Source: Anaspis maculata (Eukaryota > Arthropoda > Insecta > Coleoptera > Scraptiidae). Taken from it: 64,000 nt of DNA. The position numbers and the translations under genes are program-made. Location: NCBI GenBank assembly GCA_949128115.1, contig OX421962.1:41191745-41255744 (forward strand). Direction: 5' to 3'. Shown in pieces: positions 11,382 to 21,302 of this stretch (the stretch's first letter is position 1; every line of letters begins with the position of its first letter). Under the pieces are notes generated by a model. It was not told where the DNA came from. It saw nothing but the letters and a program-made list of their open reading frames with translations, and searched no databases.

Positions 11382-13199
11382 CTACATCAACATGGACCTC
11401 AACCTTTGTTTAAACTGCTTATGAGTGAGCGATCCGTACCTCAAGTCGACGCTGTTCATAACAGCTGCAACATTGTATGAAAATGAACGCTTGAATCTTT
11501 CAGTTCTGTGCTGAGGTATAGTTAACAAATCTTTACGTCTCAAGTTGATGTTATGCACTTCAGTCCTAAATGACATCAGATCAATTAAATACTGCGGGAA
11601 ACCCCTCAAAATCAATCCATGAAAAAAACAGGCAGCGTGCAAAAGTCGTGTACTATCCATGTTTAACCACCCCAGTTCCTTTAGTTTGAAAGATATATGT
11701 TCTCTGCGTGAAATACCAAAAATAAACCTCATACACGCATTCTGCACAACCTGCACCCTACGTCTGTCAGCGCTATCCAGGCAAGGTCCCCAAACCACGT
11801 CGCAATAACAAAAATGAGAAAGAACCAAACTGTTGGAAAGAATAATTCTTAGCTTGCGGGTTAAAAAATCTCTGCTGTTGTAAAGTAACTTCAACCCTGA
11901 GTAGGACTTTCTGAGGCAATTATTTATGTGCGTTTTGAAGCGCAGCGAAGAGTCCAGAGTTATCCCCAAATTCGTTGCTTCGGCAGACGGAATAATATAT
12001 TCGTCATCCAGACTGATGGTCAAGTCATTTAGTATTGCTTCACGGTCGACACCACCCCCAAACACAAGCAACTTAGACTTGGCTGCATTCAATACAAGCC
12101 CGTGGTCCCTAGAGAAGGACAGAAGACTGGATAAATCAGCGTTAAGCTTTCCAACAGCATCATGCAAAGAAGACTTCGGAAACGACACATAAAGTTGGGT
12201 ATCATCTGCGTAAAGATGATGACGACAAAACTGCAGTACGTTCGGAAGTTGGGAGATGTACAAGGCAAACAGCAAAGGGCCAAGGATGGAACCCTGCGGT
12301 ACTCCATATAAAATATCTCTAGGATCTGACATTTTGACACCCATCCTCACCCTCTGCCTCCTGTCCCTTAAGTAATTTGCGATTAATGTCTGACTGAGAG
12401 GATGCAAGCCTAAATAGTTCAAAATTGAGATGAGTACGTCATGATGCAAAGTCTCGAAAGCTTTGCTGTAATCTAAGAGCATAAGCAGAGTCATGTGGCC
12501 CTCATCAGCCGCCCTGAAAATGTCATCAGTTATTTTTAGAAGGGCAGAAGTACAGCTGAAGCCCTTTCTGAAACCAGACTGAAATGGTGGGAGTAGTCCA
12601 TGCAGATCAAGGTGCTGCTGAAGTTGAAATTTAATAATCTTTTCAAAAATCTTCGACAACGCAGGCAAGATGCTAATGGGCCTCAAATCGTTGAGCTCTG
12701 TGACTTTCTTTCTTTTTGGTAAGGGTAGAACAATGGACTCCTTCCAACATTCAGGATATACACCAAATTCAATGCAATAATTCACAATGTGAGTCAAAAC
12801 AGGAAGAATATAAGGGCAGCATAGCCTTAAAAAACCGATAGGTATGCCATCTGACCCAACCGCACTGGAGCCTATTTCATTGATAATCTGAAAAACTAAA
12901 TCTTCTGAGACACGTTGAAACTCAAAGACATTACCAATATTATTGATGGTGTTCGTACTATAAAAATTTATAAGATTGAGTTTATTTTGGAGTGATATGT
13001 TGACAGAAGGAGGATTATTAAAGAATACATTGAGACGATCTACATCATTCAAATGAGGTGGAATATTATGCCTCACAGGATTAATGACATTAATTTTTTT
13101 GAGTTCCTTCCAAATATTGCTTATACCACCGTTCCGAATCTTGAACTGCAAATATCCCTTTTTCTCTCTACCAATGGGGCCTTGCACTGCCACTTTCAC
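11382..13199 (-). CDS. LINE ORF2, reverse transcriptase half
   Basis: This is the C-terminal part of the retrotransposon ORF2. The reverse transcriptase core shows RPISILPALSKIFEK (about residues 173-187), FQSGFRKGFSC (206-216), LLDYSKAFETLHHD (241-254), GVPQGSILGPLL (299-310) and the catalytic YADDTQLY (330-337), all in the expected order. The thumb and C-terminal region follows to residue 605. The motif spellings fit the CR1/Jockey group of LINEs. It makes cDNA at the nicked target in target-primed reverse transcription. The first ~8 residues come from the inserted MITE, so the apparent Met start is an artefact; originally it was continuous with the endonuclease half upstream. There are no internal stops, so the copy is fairly young. 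It lacks the RNase H domain seen in some I-clade elements. Confidence 0.9.
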   Translation of the reverse strand: MKVAVQGPIGREKKGYLQFKIRNGGISNIWKELKKINVINPVRHNIPPHLNDVDRLNVFFNNPPSVNISLQNKLNLINFYSTNTINNIGNVFEFQRVSEDLVFQIINEIGSSAVGSDGIPIGFLRLCCPYILPVLTHIVNYCIEFGVYPECWKESIVLPLPKRKKVTELNDLRPISILPALSKIFEKIIKFQLQQHLDLHGLLPPFQSGFRKGFSCTSALLKITDDIFRAADEGHMTLLMLLDYSKAFETLHHDVLISILNYLGLHPLSQTLIANYLRDRRQRVRMGVKMSDPRDILYGVPQGSILGPLLFALYISQLPNVLQFCRHHLYADDTQLYVSFPKSSLHDAVGKLNADLSSLLSFSRDHGLVLNAAKSKLLVFGGGVDREAILNDLTISLDDEYIIPSAEATNLGITLDSSLRFKTHINNCLRKSYSGLKLLYNSRDFLTRKLRIILSNSLVLSHFCYCDVVWGPCLDSADRRRVQVVQNACMRFIFGISRREHISFKLKELGWLNMDSTRLLHAACFFHGLILRGFPQYLIDLMSFRTEVHNINLRRKDLLTIPQHRTERFKRSFSYNVAAVMNSVDLRYGSLTHKQFKQRLRSMLM

Positions 13200-13464
13200 A
13201 CACCGAGGGCGCCACGACCGTTGGGGGCAAATTCGACAATTTTGACGGCGTTGACGCTTCAGCGACCGACGTCCGTCATTTTATGTCTTGATTTGAAATT
13301 TGGATAACCTCTGTTTCTTGCTTGACGTCTCCAGTCACTGTCAGTTACTGGTCAAACTACTCAAACTCCCCTGTTTTTCGCGTCGTTACGGCCGCTTTAT
13401 CGAAGTAGGCGCCCCCTACAGTAGTGGCGACCTCACGTTGAGTTTTTCAATTGCAAGGCCCCAT
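13174..13464. mobile_element. 291-bp MITE inserted in LINE ORF2 (copy 1)
   Basis: The ends are ATGGGGCCTTGCA and its complement TGCAAGGCCCCAT. A second copy of the same length lies at 25267-25557 in the opposite orientation and is very similar throughout, including the internal GTGGCGACCTCACGTTGAG and TAGGGGGCGCC segments. It splits the LINE ORF2 and is therefore younger than the LINE insertion. A dinucleotide AT flanks the GGGGCC...GGCCCC core on both sides in both copies. It may be a 2-bp target duplication or part of the inverted repeat. Confidence 0.85.
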
Positions 13465-14514
13465 TGCAACATTTGCATAATTACGCAGTTGCCTGTATTG
13501 ATCCCAATTGCCAGGAGTTTTATGATTTTTATATTTTTTCAGAGCTTTGTCTCTCAATTTCAAAATTAGTCGAAGATTGTCTGTCAGCCAAGGTTTATAT
13601 TTACTATTATGTTTGAAGGTTTTAAAAGGACAATGTCTATCCAGTAAGTATAGCATAGATTCATTAAAAAAAGTAAGCTTGTCATTTATATCATCAAGCT
13701 CTATCACATGAAATAACGGAAGAGAACTCAACTCATAGTTGAGCTGCTCTAAATCAATATGTGAAAAGTCTCTCATTGTGATCATAACATCAGATTCCAA
13801 CTTAGCCTCCGACCCTAACTCTACATAAATCACATTATGATCGCTTATGTGATGCATCTCTATCGAACCTTTCGCTTTTAGCATTTTATCGTCACTCAAC
13901 AAAATGAGATCAATCAGGCTGACAGAGGTTCCCGTTATTCTCGTTGGTTCATCAATGACCTGAGCCAAGCCAAAGGATTTCAACATTTCGCAAAAGAATC
14001 TTGCTTTTGAACTATTAGTCTGCAACATATCAATGTTGAAGTCACCCATACAACACAGAGTACTCACGGTATGCATAATCGTTGAAAAAGTTTCCTCTAG
14101 CTTGGTCACAAAAAATGCATTCTCCATGCTGGGCGGTTTGTAGACCACACCCAGACCCACGCTGCCCCCCTCAACCCCCAATCTTATCCACAATTGCTCA
14201 ATATCACCTGAAGACTGAATTAAAGTATGCTTATGACATGATTTTATATACAGACCCACTCCTCCGCCCCTTCCAGGACCACTTCTGTCCCTACGCAAGA
14301 ATGTATACGAATCAATTTCAAAATTGTGAGAAGCAAGATTGGAATTTAACCACGTCTCAGACACAGCGAAAACATCATAATTTTTTTCCAAAATATGATC
14401 TTTGAGATCAGCAAAATGAGAGCTGAGAGAGCGACAATTGAGATGCCCAAAATGCATTTCAAAAAAGATCAGCCGCAACAATAATCGACCAGGTACAAAA
14501 CGCTCGCAACCCAA
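13447..14514 (-). CDS. LINE ORF2, AP-endonuclease half (interrupted)
   Basis: This is the N-terminal endonuclease domain of ORF2, which nicks target DNA for retrotransposition. Expected motifs appear in order: HLNCRSL (about residues 24-30), SETWLN (52-57), the glycine-rich RGGGVGLYI (82-90), GDFNIDML (157-164) and HHISDHNVIYVEL (221-233). The GDFN and SDH motifs carry the catalytic Asp, Asn and His of the exonuclease-endonuclease-phosphatase fold. The first Met is at 14514, but a second Met just before the domain (residue 20, about 14457) is equally possible. The final residues, MGPCN and stop, are contributed by the MITE at 13174-13464. The reading continues in the reverse transcriptase frame on the other side of that insertion. 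Confidence 0.88.
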   Translation of the reverse strand: MGCERFVPGRLLLRLIFFEMHFGHLNCRSLSSHFADLKDHILEKNYDVFAVSETWLNSNLASHNFEIDSYTFLRRDRSGPGRGGGVGLYIKSCHKHTLIQSSGDIEQLWIRLGVEGGSVGLGVVYKPPSMENAFFVTKLEETFSTIMHTVSTLCCMGDFNIDMLQTNSSKARFFCEMLKSFGLAQVIDEPTRITGTSVSLIDLILLSDDKMLKAKGSIEMHHISDHNVIYVELGSEAKLESDVMITMRDFSHIDLEQLNYELSSLPLFHVIELDDINDKLTFFNESMLYLLDRHCPFKTFKHNSKYKPWLTDNLRLILKLRDKALKKYKNHKTPGNWDQYRQLRNYANVAMGPCN

Positions 14515-14713
14515 AAATAAACAATGAAGCAGATAGCAGATGAAATTTTATGGATGGAGATATTAACTTAAACAAAAACACTAAGTAAACAAACAATGTA
14601 GTTCAAAAGAAAAAAGTTCAGTCTGATTTAAAGAGGAAAAAAAAACAGATAATTTTACTTGTGTTCGAAAAGCAAAGAAAAAGCTAATAGATATCGAAAA
14701 GCGAGTCCATAAC

Positions 14714-15376
14714 TTAAATTTGAAATTTATCAACATCAGACACCGAGAAGAATTTACAAACTTTGTCGTTAGCACTTTTGCACATGATTATGCCATTATT
14801 AGTCCACACATTACTTTGGCCGAATTTTTCCACAGCCGCCTTCACTGCTTTTAGCCTTGATGAAGTAAGATCTTCTCTGATGACAACGCGGGAACCTTTT
14901 AGATGTTTCTTCTTGCTGAAAATTTCCTGTTTTACACGATGGCGGCAGAGACTCACGATTAGTGGACCAGGCGCATCCTGCTTCGGACCCTTCTTCAGGC
15001 GGTAGCAATAATCTATATCGACAGCCGATACACCAAGGTGAAGCTTAGTGGAACACAAGTCAATAAAAACCTGATAGGGGTCCTCATCCTTTGTTTCCTT
15101 GACATTGTAAATCCGTAGATTTCTGCTCTTCAACCTTTGCTGCAGGTATTCGTTGGTTTCTTCAGTTTTCCGCAGCTGTTCGGCATATATATTCATTCGG
15201 TCCTCCAAAACAATGACACGAGCCTCCAGCTTCTCCAAAATTTTACTTGAGAGGAGATCGGTTAGCTTGGCTAGAAATCCGTCGGAAAGCAACACCTCCT
15301 CTACAGTCTTTCGAATATCTTCACCTTCTGATTTTTCGGAACGATTTTGAGCTCGATTCCCACGCTTCTCGGCCAT
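14714..15376 (-). CDS. LINE ORF1, coiled-coil/RRM-type nucleic-acid-binding protein
   Basis: A 220-residue protein just upstream of the ORF2 endonuclease, with a gap of about 200 bases. After a charged N-terminus it has a predicted coiled-coil stretch (about residues 38-85, with KILEKLEARVIVLEDRM). It then has NLRIYNVKE (about 86-94), the usual start of the RRM-like domain of L1-type ORF1 proteins. The rest fits the family layout, ending in EDLTSSRLKAVKAA, the familiar basic C-terminal segment. Such ORF1 proteins bind element RNA and act as nucleic-acid chaperones in the retrotransposition particle. There is no zinc knuckle. The frame is intact with a plausible Met start. Function is assigned by family layout. 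Confidence 0.8.
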   Translation of the reverse strand: MAEKRGNRAQNRSEKSEGEDIRKTVEEVLLSDGFLAKLTDLLSSKILEKLEARVIVLEDRMNIYAEQLRKTEETNEYLQQRLKSRNLRIYNVKETKDEDPYQVFIDLCSTKLHLGVSAVDIDYCYRLKKGPKQDAPGPLIVSLCRHRVKQEIFSKKKHLKGSRVVIREDLTSSRLKAVKAAVEKFGQSNVWTNNGIIMCKSANDKVCKFFSVSDVDKFQI

Positions 15377-15479
15377 TGTTATTATTGGTTACTGGACTCG
15401 CTCGGGCACGTCTACGCTGCGTCGCTACACATTAGCGAATGATTAGCGATTGAAATTGTTTTGAGAAAATTACTATCTA

Positions 15480-15670
15480 CCATTATTTGATTGGTACGTA
15501 TCGTTCTTGATTGAATGGTTGAGCGGTTAAAAAAATATTGCTAAAATCCAAAAAGCCTGCAACTGCACACATACAAACAAAATTTTCTAGCCGAACTTTG
15601 AAGGGCTGTATCTCGGTCATCGAGCATTTGCAAGGCATGTTTTCATAGTGAAGTCAGCTTTGTTACTATG
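15480..15670 (-). repeat. Right arm of the palindromic element flanking the LINE
   Basis: It is the diverged inverse of 10740-10960: AAGGGCTGTATCTCGGTCAT, GCAAGGCATGTTTTCAT and, further inside, a GGTTGAGCGGTTAA segment matching ACCGCTCAAC on the other side. Together the two arms enclose the LINE. Confidence 0.5.
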
Positions 15671-15839
15671 TTTAAAATTGATTGGATTAACGTCGGGACA
15701 TCTGTATAGCTTTCCCGTTTTTCCACTTACTTCAAGTGTTCTGAAGCCCTTCCTGTATTCTGTTTTTGGACACTCATACTTTAAGGCGGCATTTATCGCA
15801 GCAAAATAAATAACAATAAAAACCTATAAGTCTAATCGT

Positions 15840-15965
15840 CGGTCTTATCCTTTTTTGCAGCAACGGAGCTCATTGGGCAAATACCAAGAAGGTGCAATAA
15901 ATTCTTGGTTTGGTGCAGGGGCAATGAGCCCAACCCAGGAAATAAATTTAAAAAGCCCTCACGAA
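15840..15965 (+). repeat. Short repeat with GGTGCAGGGGCAA...CCCAACCC tail (copy 1)
   Basis: The stretch ends in GTGCAATAAATTCTTGG, then GGTGCAGGGGCAA, CCCAACCCA and an A-rich run. A similar order (GCACAATAAAC, GTGCAGGGGCAACCCAACCC, then AATAATAATAA) occurs at 19265-19325. Both look like 3' ends of a short retroelement or of transcripts copied with it. No pol III promoter boxes could be shown. Confidence 0.35.
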
Positions 15966-16329
15966 ACAAAATAAACTGATTCACATACGTATTTTTTCAG
16001 GCTGCATGAAAGCATCTTCTCCGATTATTTCTTGGTGATGAATGCCACTGTGCATTTTGTAGTTTGTTGCTTGAGAAATGGTTTCATCTATGCATTTGGT
16101 ACTGGGTGGAAAGTACAAGAGCGCGACTTCATTACCGATATGGGCAAACTGTTGGAATCTAAATTCAAGGAGACAAACAGGCTTGACGTAAAGTGTGTGT
16201 GGTTGTGTGCCATTGTGGAGGAACAAAGACGTCGCGATGTGGGGGACTAGTCTCAAACAGGATATCAGTTCAATAGACATCAGACATTTGGTTATGCAAA
16301 TCAGTAGGAGTAGGTAATGCCTAGTACCC

Positions 16330-17000
16330 AGTATGCTGAATTAACGAGCGCCGGATCCAGGGGGGGAGGCAAACCGGTGCATATGCACTGGACGGCAAAA
16401 TTAGGGGGTGGCAAAATAAGGTCCAATTTCATTTCAATAAAAAACAAGTGAGTATGCCTTCACGTGCGTGAGTCTCAGTAGCGCATTTTCTCAAAGAGGC
16501 ATATTGTGAACGTAAAGAAATTTGGTTGAAAGAGAAACACCATTCCTTGCCCACTTTCTTCATTCGAAACTCATTGTGATATTGTGTTATCAGTAGGGAG
16601 CGGATTTATATGCGGTAAAAAAGCTCAAAATATGCAGTTTATATGCGCTTGAAAAGTATCAAAATATGCAGTAAAAATGTTCAAATAAAGCAATATATGC
16701 GAGTAAATTTGTGATATAAGCTGCAGAAATATTGAAAATTTCAACATTTACATGTAGAACCAACCAACTAACTCTGACCATCGAAGTGAAAAAAAAAATT
16801 CTTTGAAAATTTTCAATTATTTTTCTCTTCAATTGAATAAATCGTGATTTTTTTTGGCACATCTAGATAAAATGGCCAAAATATTGACGAATATTCAGTT
16901 AAATGCAAAAATATGGACTAAATATGCCGCTATTTGCGATTATATGGATTATCAATTTGTATGCGGTAAAAACTCAAAATAATAAATTATATGCAAAATA
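16330..17000. repeat. Decayed transposon fragment and ATATGC-rich stretch
   Basis: The motif GCCGGATCCAGGGGGGG (about 16350) is typical of the end of some insect DNA transposons. It is followed by an A/T-rich region in which ATATGC and TATGCGGTAAAAA recur (about 16605-16700 and 16860-17000). I could not find the matching end or any coding sequence. Confidence 0.3.
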
Positions 17001-17149
17001 AAACTTGATATTTAGGTTCCTTGTAGATGGGAACGTTGAAGCTGCAAGTCGACAGTTGCATCCAACTCAGCTAATAGAACATGTAAAAAATTATAAATCT
17101 GCTCTCTAGTTATCAGAATGGGGTACTTGGCAATGAAATAGATTTGAAT

Positions 17150-18560
17150 GAAAATTCTTTCACTCATCAATATATTTTTTTGTTTGAGAGCGCGAGCTGA
17201 GAGCGGCGACTAATCAACAGTAGTCTATTCTTTCCCATTTTTAGTCGGCTATCCATATAGCGAAATAATTAGATCGCTGTCTTCGGGTTTATGTTTTCCA
17301 TTTATCTCTTACTTTGAGGGCAGCGTGTGGGGGTGGCAGCATTCGGCAAAGTAACTGTTGCACAGTTTGAGTTAAGAGTTTCTAAATGTTTAAAGAAATA
17401 TGACAATCAGTGAAAATTGTGGAAGTTGCATATTTTTGTTTGGGGGCGGGAGCTGGAGGCGGCGACTAATCAAAAGTGGCCAATCTCTACCCATTTTCAG
17501 TCAGCTATCTATATAGCGGAACAATTTGATCGCTATGTCTTCAGGGTTATGTTTTACATTCATCTCTTACTTTGGGGGCGGCGTGTGGGAGCGGCAGAGT
17601 TTGGCAAAGAAATTTTTTCACAGTTTGAGTTGGGAGTTTCTGAATGTTTGAGGTAACATTAAAATGTAATTCAGTGGAAATTATTGGAAGTTGCACTTTT
17701 TTCTTTTGGGGGTGGAAGTTGGAGGCGGCGCCATGCCAAAGGTAGCCTATTCTTTCCCATTTTTAGTTAGCTATCCATATAGCAAAAGAATTAGATCGTT
17801 ATGTCTTCGGGTTTATGTTTTTCATTCATCTCTCAATTTGAGGGCAGCGTGTGGGGGCGGCAGCATTCGGCAAAGTAACTGTTGCACAGTTTGAGTTGGG
17901 AGTTTCTAAATGTAAGGGAAATATGACAATCAGTGAAAATTGTGAAAGTTGCATTTTTTTTTTGGAGGCGGCAGCTGGAGGCGGCGGCTAATTAAAAGTG
18001 GCTTATATTTTTCCAATTTCAGTTAGCTATCAATATAGTGAGAGAATTAGATCGCTATCTCGATCGCTATGTCTTCAGGTTCATGTTTTACATTTATCTC
18101 TCACTTTGGGGGCGACGTGTGGGAGCGGCAGAGTTTGGCAAAGAAATTCTTGCACTTTTTTCTTTTAGGGGCGGAAGCTGGAGGCGACGCCATATCAAAA
18201 GTAGCCTATCCTTTTCCATTTTCAGTCAGCTATCCATATAGCGAAAAACTTAGATCGCTATGTCTTTGGGTTCATGTTTTTCATTTATCTCTTACTTTGG
18301 GGGCGGCGTGTGGGAGCGCCAGCGTTCGGTTGAGCAAATGTTGCACAATTTGAGTTGGCAGTTCCTAAATGTTTAAGGGAACACCTCAATCAGTAACATT
18401 TGTGAAAGTTGCACTTTTTATCGTTTGGGGGCGGAATCTGGGGGCGGCGACTAACCAAAAGTAGCCTATCCTTTCCTCTTTTCAGTCAGCTATTTATATA
18501 CCGAAAGAATCAGATCGCTATGTCTTCGGGTTTATGTTTTTCATTTTAAAGTGATTGGGG
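17150..18560 (+). repeat. Tandem repeat array, ~260-bp unit
   Basis: The anchor TACTTTGGGGGCGGCGTGTG or close variants occurs near 17311, 17570, 17834, 18103 and 18293, giving spacings of about 259, 264, 269 and 190 bases. Each unit also carries AGTTGCA followed by a T-run, GGGGGCGGAAGCTGGAGGCG, TCAGCTATCCATATAGCG and GATCGCTATGTCTTCGGG. The fourth interval is short by ~75 bases, an internal deletion. A partial unit ends near 18560. The short frames across the array are by-products of the repeat. Confidence 0.85.
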
Positions 18561-18854
18561 GCGGTTTTTAGCAGTTTTTTCATGTCGGCGGCGCATATTG
18601 ATGACGGAATGTTTCTTGGCTTACGTTTATAAGTGGCAACTATGTATTATTCAAAAAATGAGAACACCAGAGCATCAAGTCTGGTAGAAAGTGCAATATT
18701 ATGTTATTTCAAGTTTATCGGGGGCGGTTTTCTCTATGTTGGCGGCGCAATATAGACATCCAATATAGCAGCCTAGCCCTCCTTTGGGAGTGGCAGCTAT
18801 GTAACAGCGAAAAAATTAGAAAGCTAGGTCGTCTAGTTTGGGAGGAGTTCGAGG

Positions 18855-18930
18855 AACGGACATACGGACGGACGGACAAAGCGGTTGCAATAGCGATTTT
18901 CATCAAGATGGAAAATGCGCTAAAAATTAC
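18855..18930 (+). repeat. GGACGGACGGAC dispersed module (second copy)
   Basis: ACGGACGGACGGACAAAGCGG is followed by GGAAAATGCGCTAAAAATTA. The order and wording match the module at 7776-7862, suggesting both derive from one dispersed repeat. Confidence 0.45.
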
Positions 18931-18961
18931 GAAAGTAACATTCTGCGTAACTAGGCGTCTT

Positions 18962-19325
18962 TCATCTAATTCGAAGCTGATCTGGTACTCCTCCTCGGGT
19001 GGTCTTGGGCAAACCCTCCAAGTATAACATGCCTCCAGCCGGCGTTACGGCAAAGTGTAGAGGGAAACCGGCAGCGTAGTCTGGGGGACGGACGAAGTCT
19101 GGAACGTACCGGGCGTAGGGTGTGGATGTGTCGGACATCCGAACCTGCGTTCGGGGGTGAAAGACGGAGTCCGTGTAACCGTGCGCTTGTCGGCCCCAGT
19201 GCTTGGATGGACCTACCATCAAGCATCCAGGCACCACTTTGCGGCTCGATGAGTCCGGATGGTAGGGCACAATAAACATAGTTTCAGTGCAGGGGCAACC
19301 CAACCCACAATAATAATAAAAATTA
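18962..19325 (-). other. GC-rich ORF-bearing segment, not identified
   Basis: The segment is clearly richer in G and C than its surroundings. On the minus strand it has a 113-codon frame (18962-19303) and an overlapping 86-codon frame. No domain is recognised. The plus-strand end matches the repeat tail at 15840-15965. It may therefore be the body of a retroelement or a processed copy of a structured RNA, not a protein gene. Confidence 0.25.
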
Positions 19326-19700
19326 AAACATTCTGCTTTCTATCTTTCTGTGAAAATATTCAAGTAGGATTCCCGAAAACGACAATATTATTATATCTTA
19401 AGACAGTTTTTTGCAACAGCGGGAGTGGGCGGAAGACGGTCGACAATCGACATCGACAGTGGCGTTTGGCGTATCTATTCAATTTGCTATTCAATTTGGC
19501 GCCTAAAGCAAAGCAGAAACAAAATTCTGACAAAACTGAAAGTGGTAAAATATAATATGTTCTATTTCTTTATACTCTACAGCTGCTCCAATGTATCATT
19601 GTATCTTCGAACTGTCATATTCCAGAACCAACTAAACACACTGATGTAGGTATGCAGTGGCGACTCGTGAGTTTTTTGCAAGTCAAGTTAAACAAATTTG

Positions 19701-19958
19701 CAAGCTGAGAACTATATCTAATGTTCTAGGTATCTGCACTTTTTGTAGAAAATGTTTTTCGAACTTCGAATCAGCAAAACATGGACAAAATGTTTCCTGA
19801 TATGAACAATTAGATCAGAAACTAGAGGAAGAGGCTTTTCCTTTCCCGTTTCTGATATAATTGTTTATATCATGAAACATTTCGTCCATATGTTTTGCTG
19901 GTTCGAAGTTCGAAAAACATTTTCTACAAAAAGTGCAGATAGAACAGTTCTCAGCTCG
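19701..19958. repeat. Long, nearly perfect hairpin, 258 bp
   Basis: The left arm includes GCACTTTTTGTAGAAAATG and TTTTTCGAACTTCGAA. The right arm has their exact complements, TTCGAAGTTCGAAAAACAT and TTTCTACAAAAAGTGC. The arms are about 115 bases with a ~25-base loop near TAGAGGAAGAGG. Transcription through it would give a long double-stranded hairpin RNA. Confidence 0.75.
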
Positions 19959-20120
19959 CGAAATGACGGAACTCGATACAAAAACTTTTTTTTGTCGTAT
20001 TTGCATCACAACCATGGAGTTTTAGCATTTACTGTTTTGTCGAAATCATACGAAGGCGCAGAGCGGACATCAGAGTTTTTTTCTATAAATTCGAAAAAAA
20101 AACACGAAATTATGGGGATG

Positions 20121-20995
20121 AAGTCAGAATTCTGAGTTTGAAGTCGGAATTCTGAGTTTGAAAGTCAGAATTCTGAGATTAAAGTCGGAATTCTGAGTTT
20201 GAAAGTCAGAATTCTGAGTTTAAAGTCGGAATTCTGAGTTTGAAAGTCAGAATTCTGAGTTTAAAGTCGGAATTCTGAGTTTGAAAGTCAGAATTCTGAG
20301 TTTAAAGTCGGAATTCCGAGTTTAAAGTCAGAATTCTGAGTTTAAAGTCGGAATTCCGAGTTTAAAGTCAGAATTCTGAGTTTAAAGTCGGAATTCTGAG
20401 TTTGAAAGTCAGAATTCTGAGATTAAAGTCGGAATTCTGAGTTTGAAAGTCAGAATTCTGAGTTTAAAGTCGGAATTCTGAGTTTGAAAGTCAGAATTCT
20501 GAGTTTAAAGTCGGAATTCTGAGTTTGAAAGTCAGAATTCTGAGTTTAAAGTCGGAATTCTGAGTTTGAAAGTCAGAATTCTGAGTTTAAAGTCGGAATT
20601 CTGAGTTTGAAAGTCAGAATTCTGAGTTTAAAGTCGGAATTCTGAGTTTGAAAGTCAGAATTCTGAGTTTAAAGTCGGAATTCCGAGTTTAAAGTCAGAA
20701 TTCTGAGTTTAAAGTCGGAATTCTGAGTTTGAAAGTCAGAATTCTGAGATTAAAATCGGAATTCTGAGTTTGAAAGTCAGAATTCTGAGTTTCAAGTTGG
20801 AATTCTGAGTTTGAAAGTCAGAATTCTGAGTTTAAAGTCGGAATTCTGAGTTTAAAGTCGGAATTCTGAGATTAAAGTCGGAATTCTGAGTTTAAAGTCG
20901 GAATTCTGAGTTTGAAAGTCGGAATTCTGAGTTTGAAAGTCGGAACTCGGAATTCTGCGCGCGCACAATTCTGAGTTTCAAAGTCAGAATTCTGC
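20121..20995 (+). repeat. GAATTC satellite, ~20/21-bp unit, left arm
   Basis: About 40 units alternate between AAAGTCGGAATTCTGAGTTT and a 21-base form with an extra G before AAAGTCAGAATTC. The higher-order unit is thus about 41 bases, and almost every unit contains an EcoRI-type GAATTC palindrome. Occasional units have GAATTCC or GAGATT variants. The right end grades into GCGCGCGCA before the unique part of the arm. Confidence 0.95.
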
Positions 20996-21195
20996 GCGCG
21001 CATCGGCAGGAATCGAGCCGGTTGATTAAATGGCCTCTCCTTAGCGCAATACGAACACTTGGTACAATCGAACCACTCGATGGCGTCGGCGGCGACACAT
21101 GGCTCCACCCGAATGAAGTTCCTTTGTGCTTTGAACTCGGCTTCGAACGATGAGCCTCGATAAGAGCATTCGGCGCATTGTACAAAAGCAACAAT
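20990..21195 (-). pseudogene. Zinc-finger gene fragment, left arm
   Basis: On the minus strand an open frame reads CAEC...SYRGSSFEAEFKAQRNF, then VEPCVAADAIEWFDCTKCSYC, stopping at the deletion boundary before the second His pair. The paired CxxC motifs with SY spacing resemble C2H2 zinc fingers of large insect poly-zinc-finger proteins. The equivalent right-arm segment continues through a complete finger. It is a fragment without start, intron signals or full fingers, so it is taken as captured host coding sequence. Confidence 0.55.
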
Positions 21196-21302
21196 AACAA
21201 TAGCATATTACATAGGGTTGTGAATAATGCTATAGGTATGCTATTACAGCTGTGTCACGTTATAACGCAAATGTGGAGGGGGGAGGGGACGGCGCGAAAT
21301 TA

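Larger units (their letters stand above)
11020..15440 (-). mobile_element. Nearly complete non-LTR retrotransposon (CR1/Jockey-like), minus strand
   Basis: In transcription order the element has ORF1 (15376-14714), then ORF2 with an endonuclease half (14514-13447) and a reverse transcriptase half (13199-11382), then a 3' untranslated region of about 340 bases ending in an A/T-rich tract near 11030. ORF2 is interrupted only by a 291-bp MITE; the reading frame on the two sides of the MITE becomes continuous if the element and one copy of a flanking AT are disregarded. The catalytic motifs of both domains are visible. I could not define target-site duplications. The outer limits are estimates, set by where the flanking palindrome arms stop. 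Confidence 0.85.

Noticed and set aside
19225..19275. Hammerhead-ribozyme-like CGATGAGTCCGGATGG
   Set aside because: The conserved GAAA and the matching cleavage-site stem are missing and the CUGAUGA core is altered.
20121..20995. CRISPR-like regular repeats
   Set aside because: The units are contiguous without unique spacers and the context is eukaryotic. It is a satellite.
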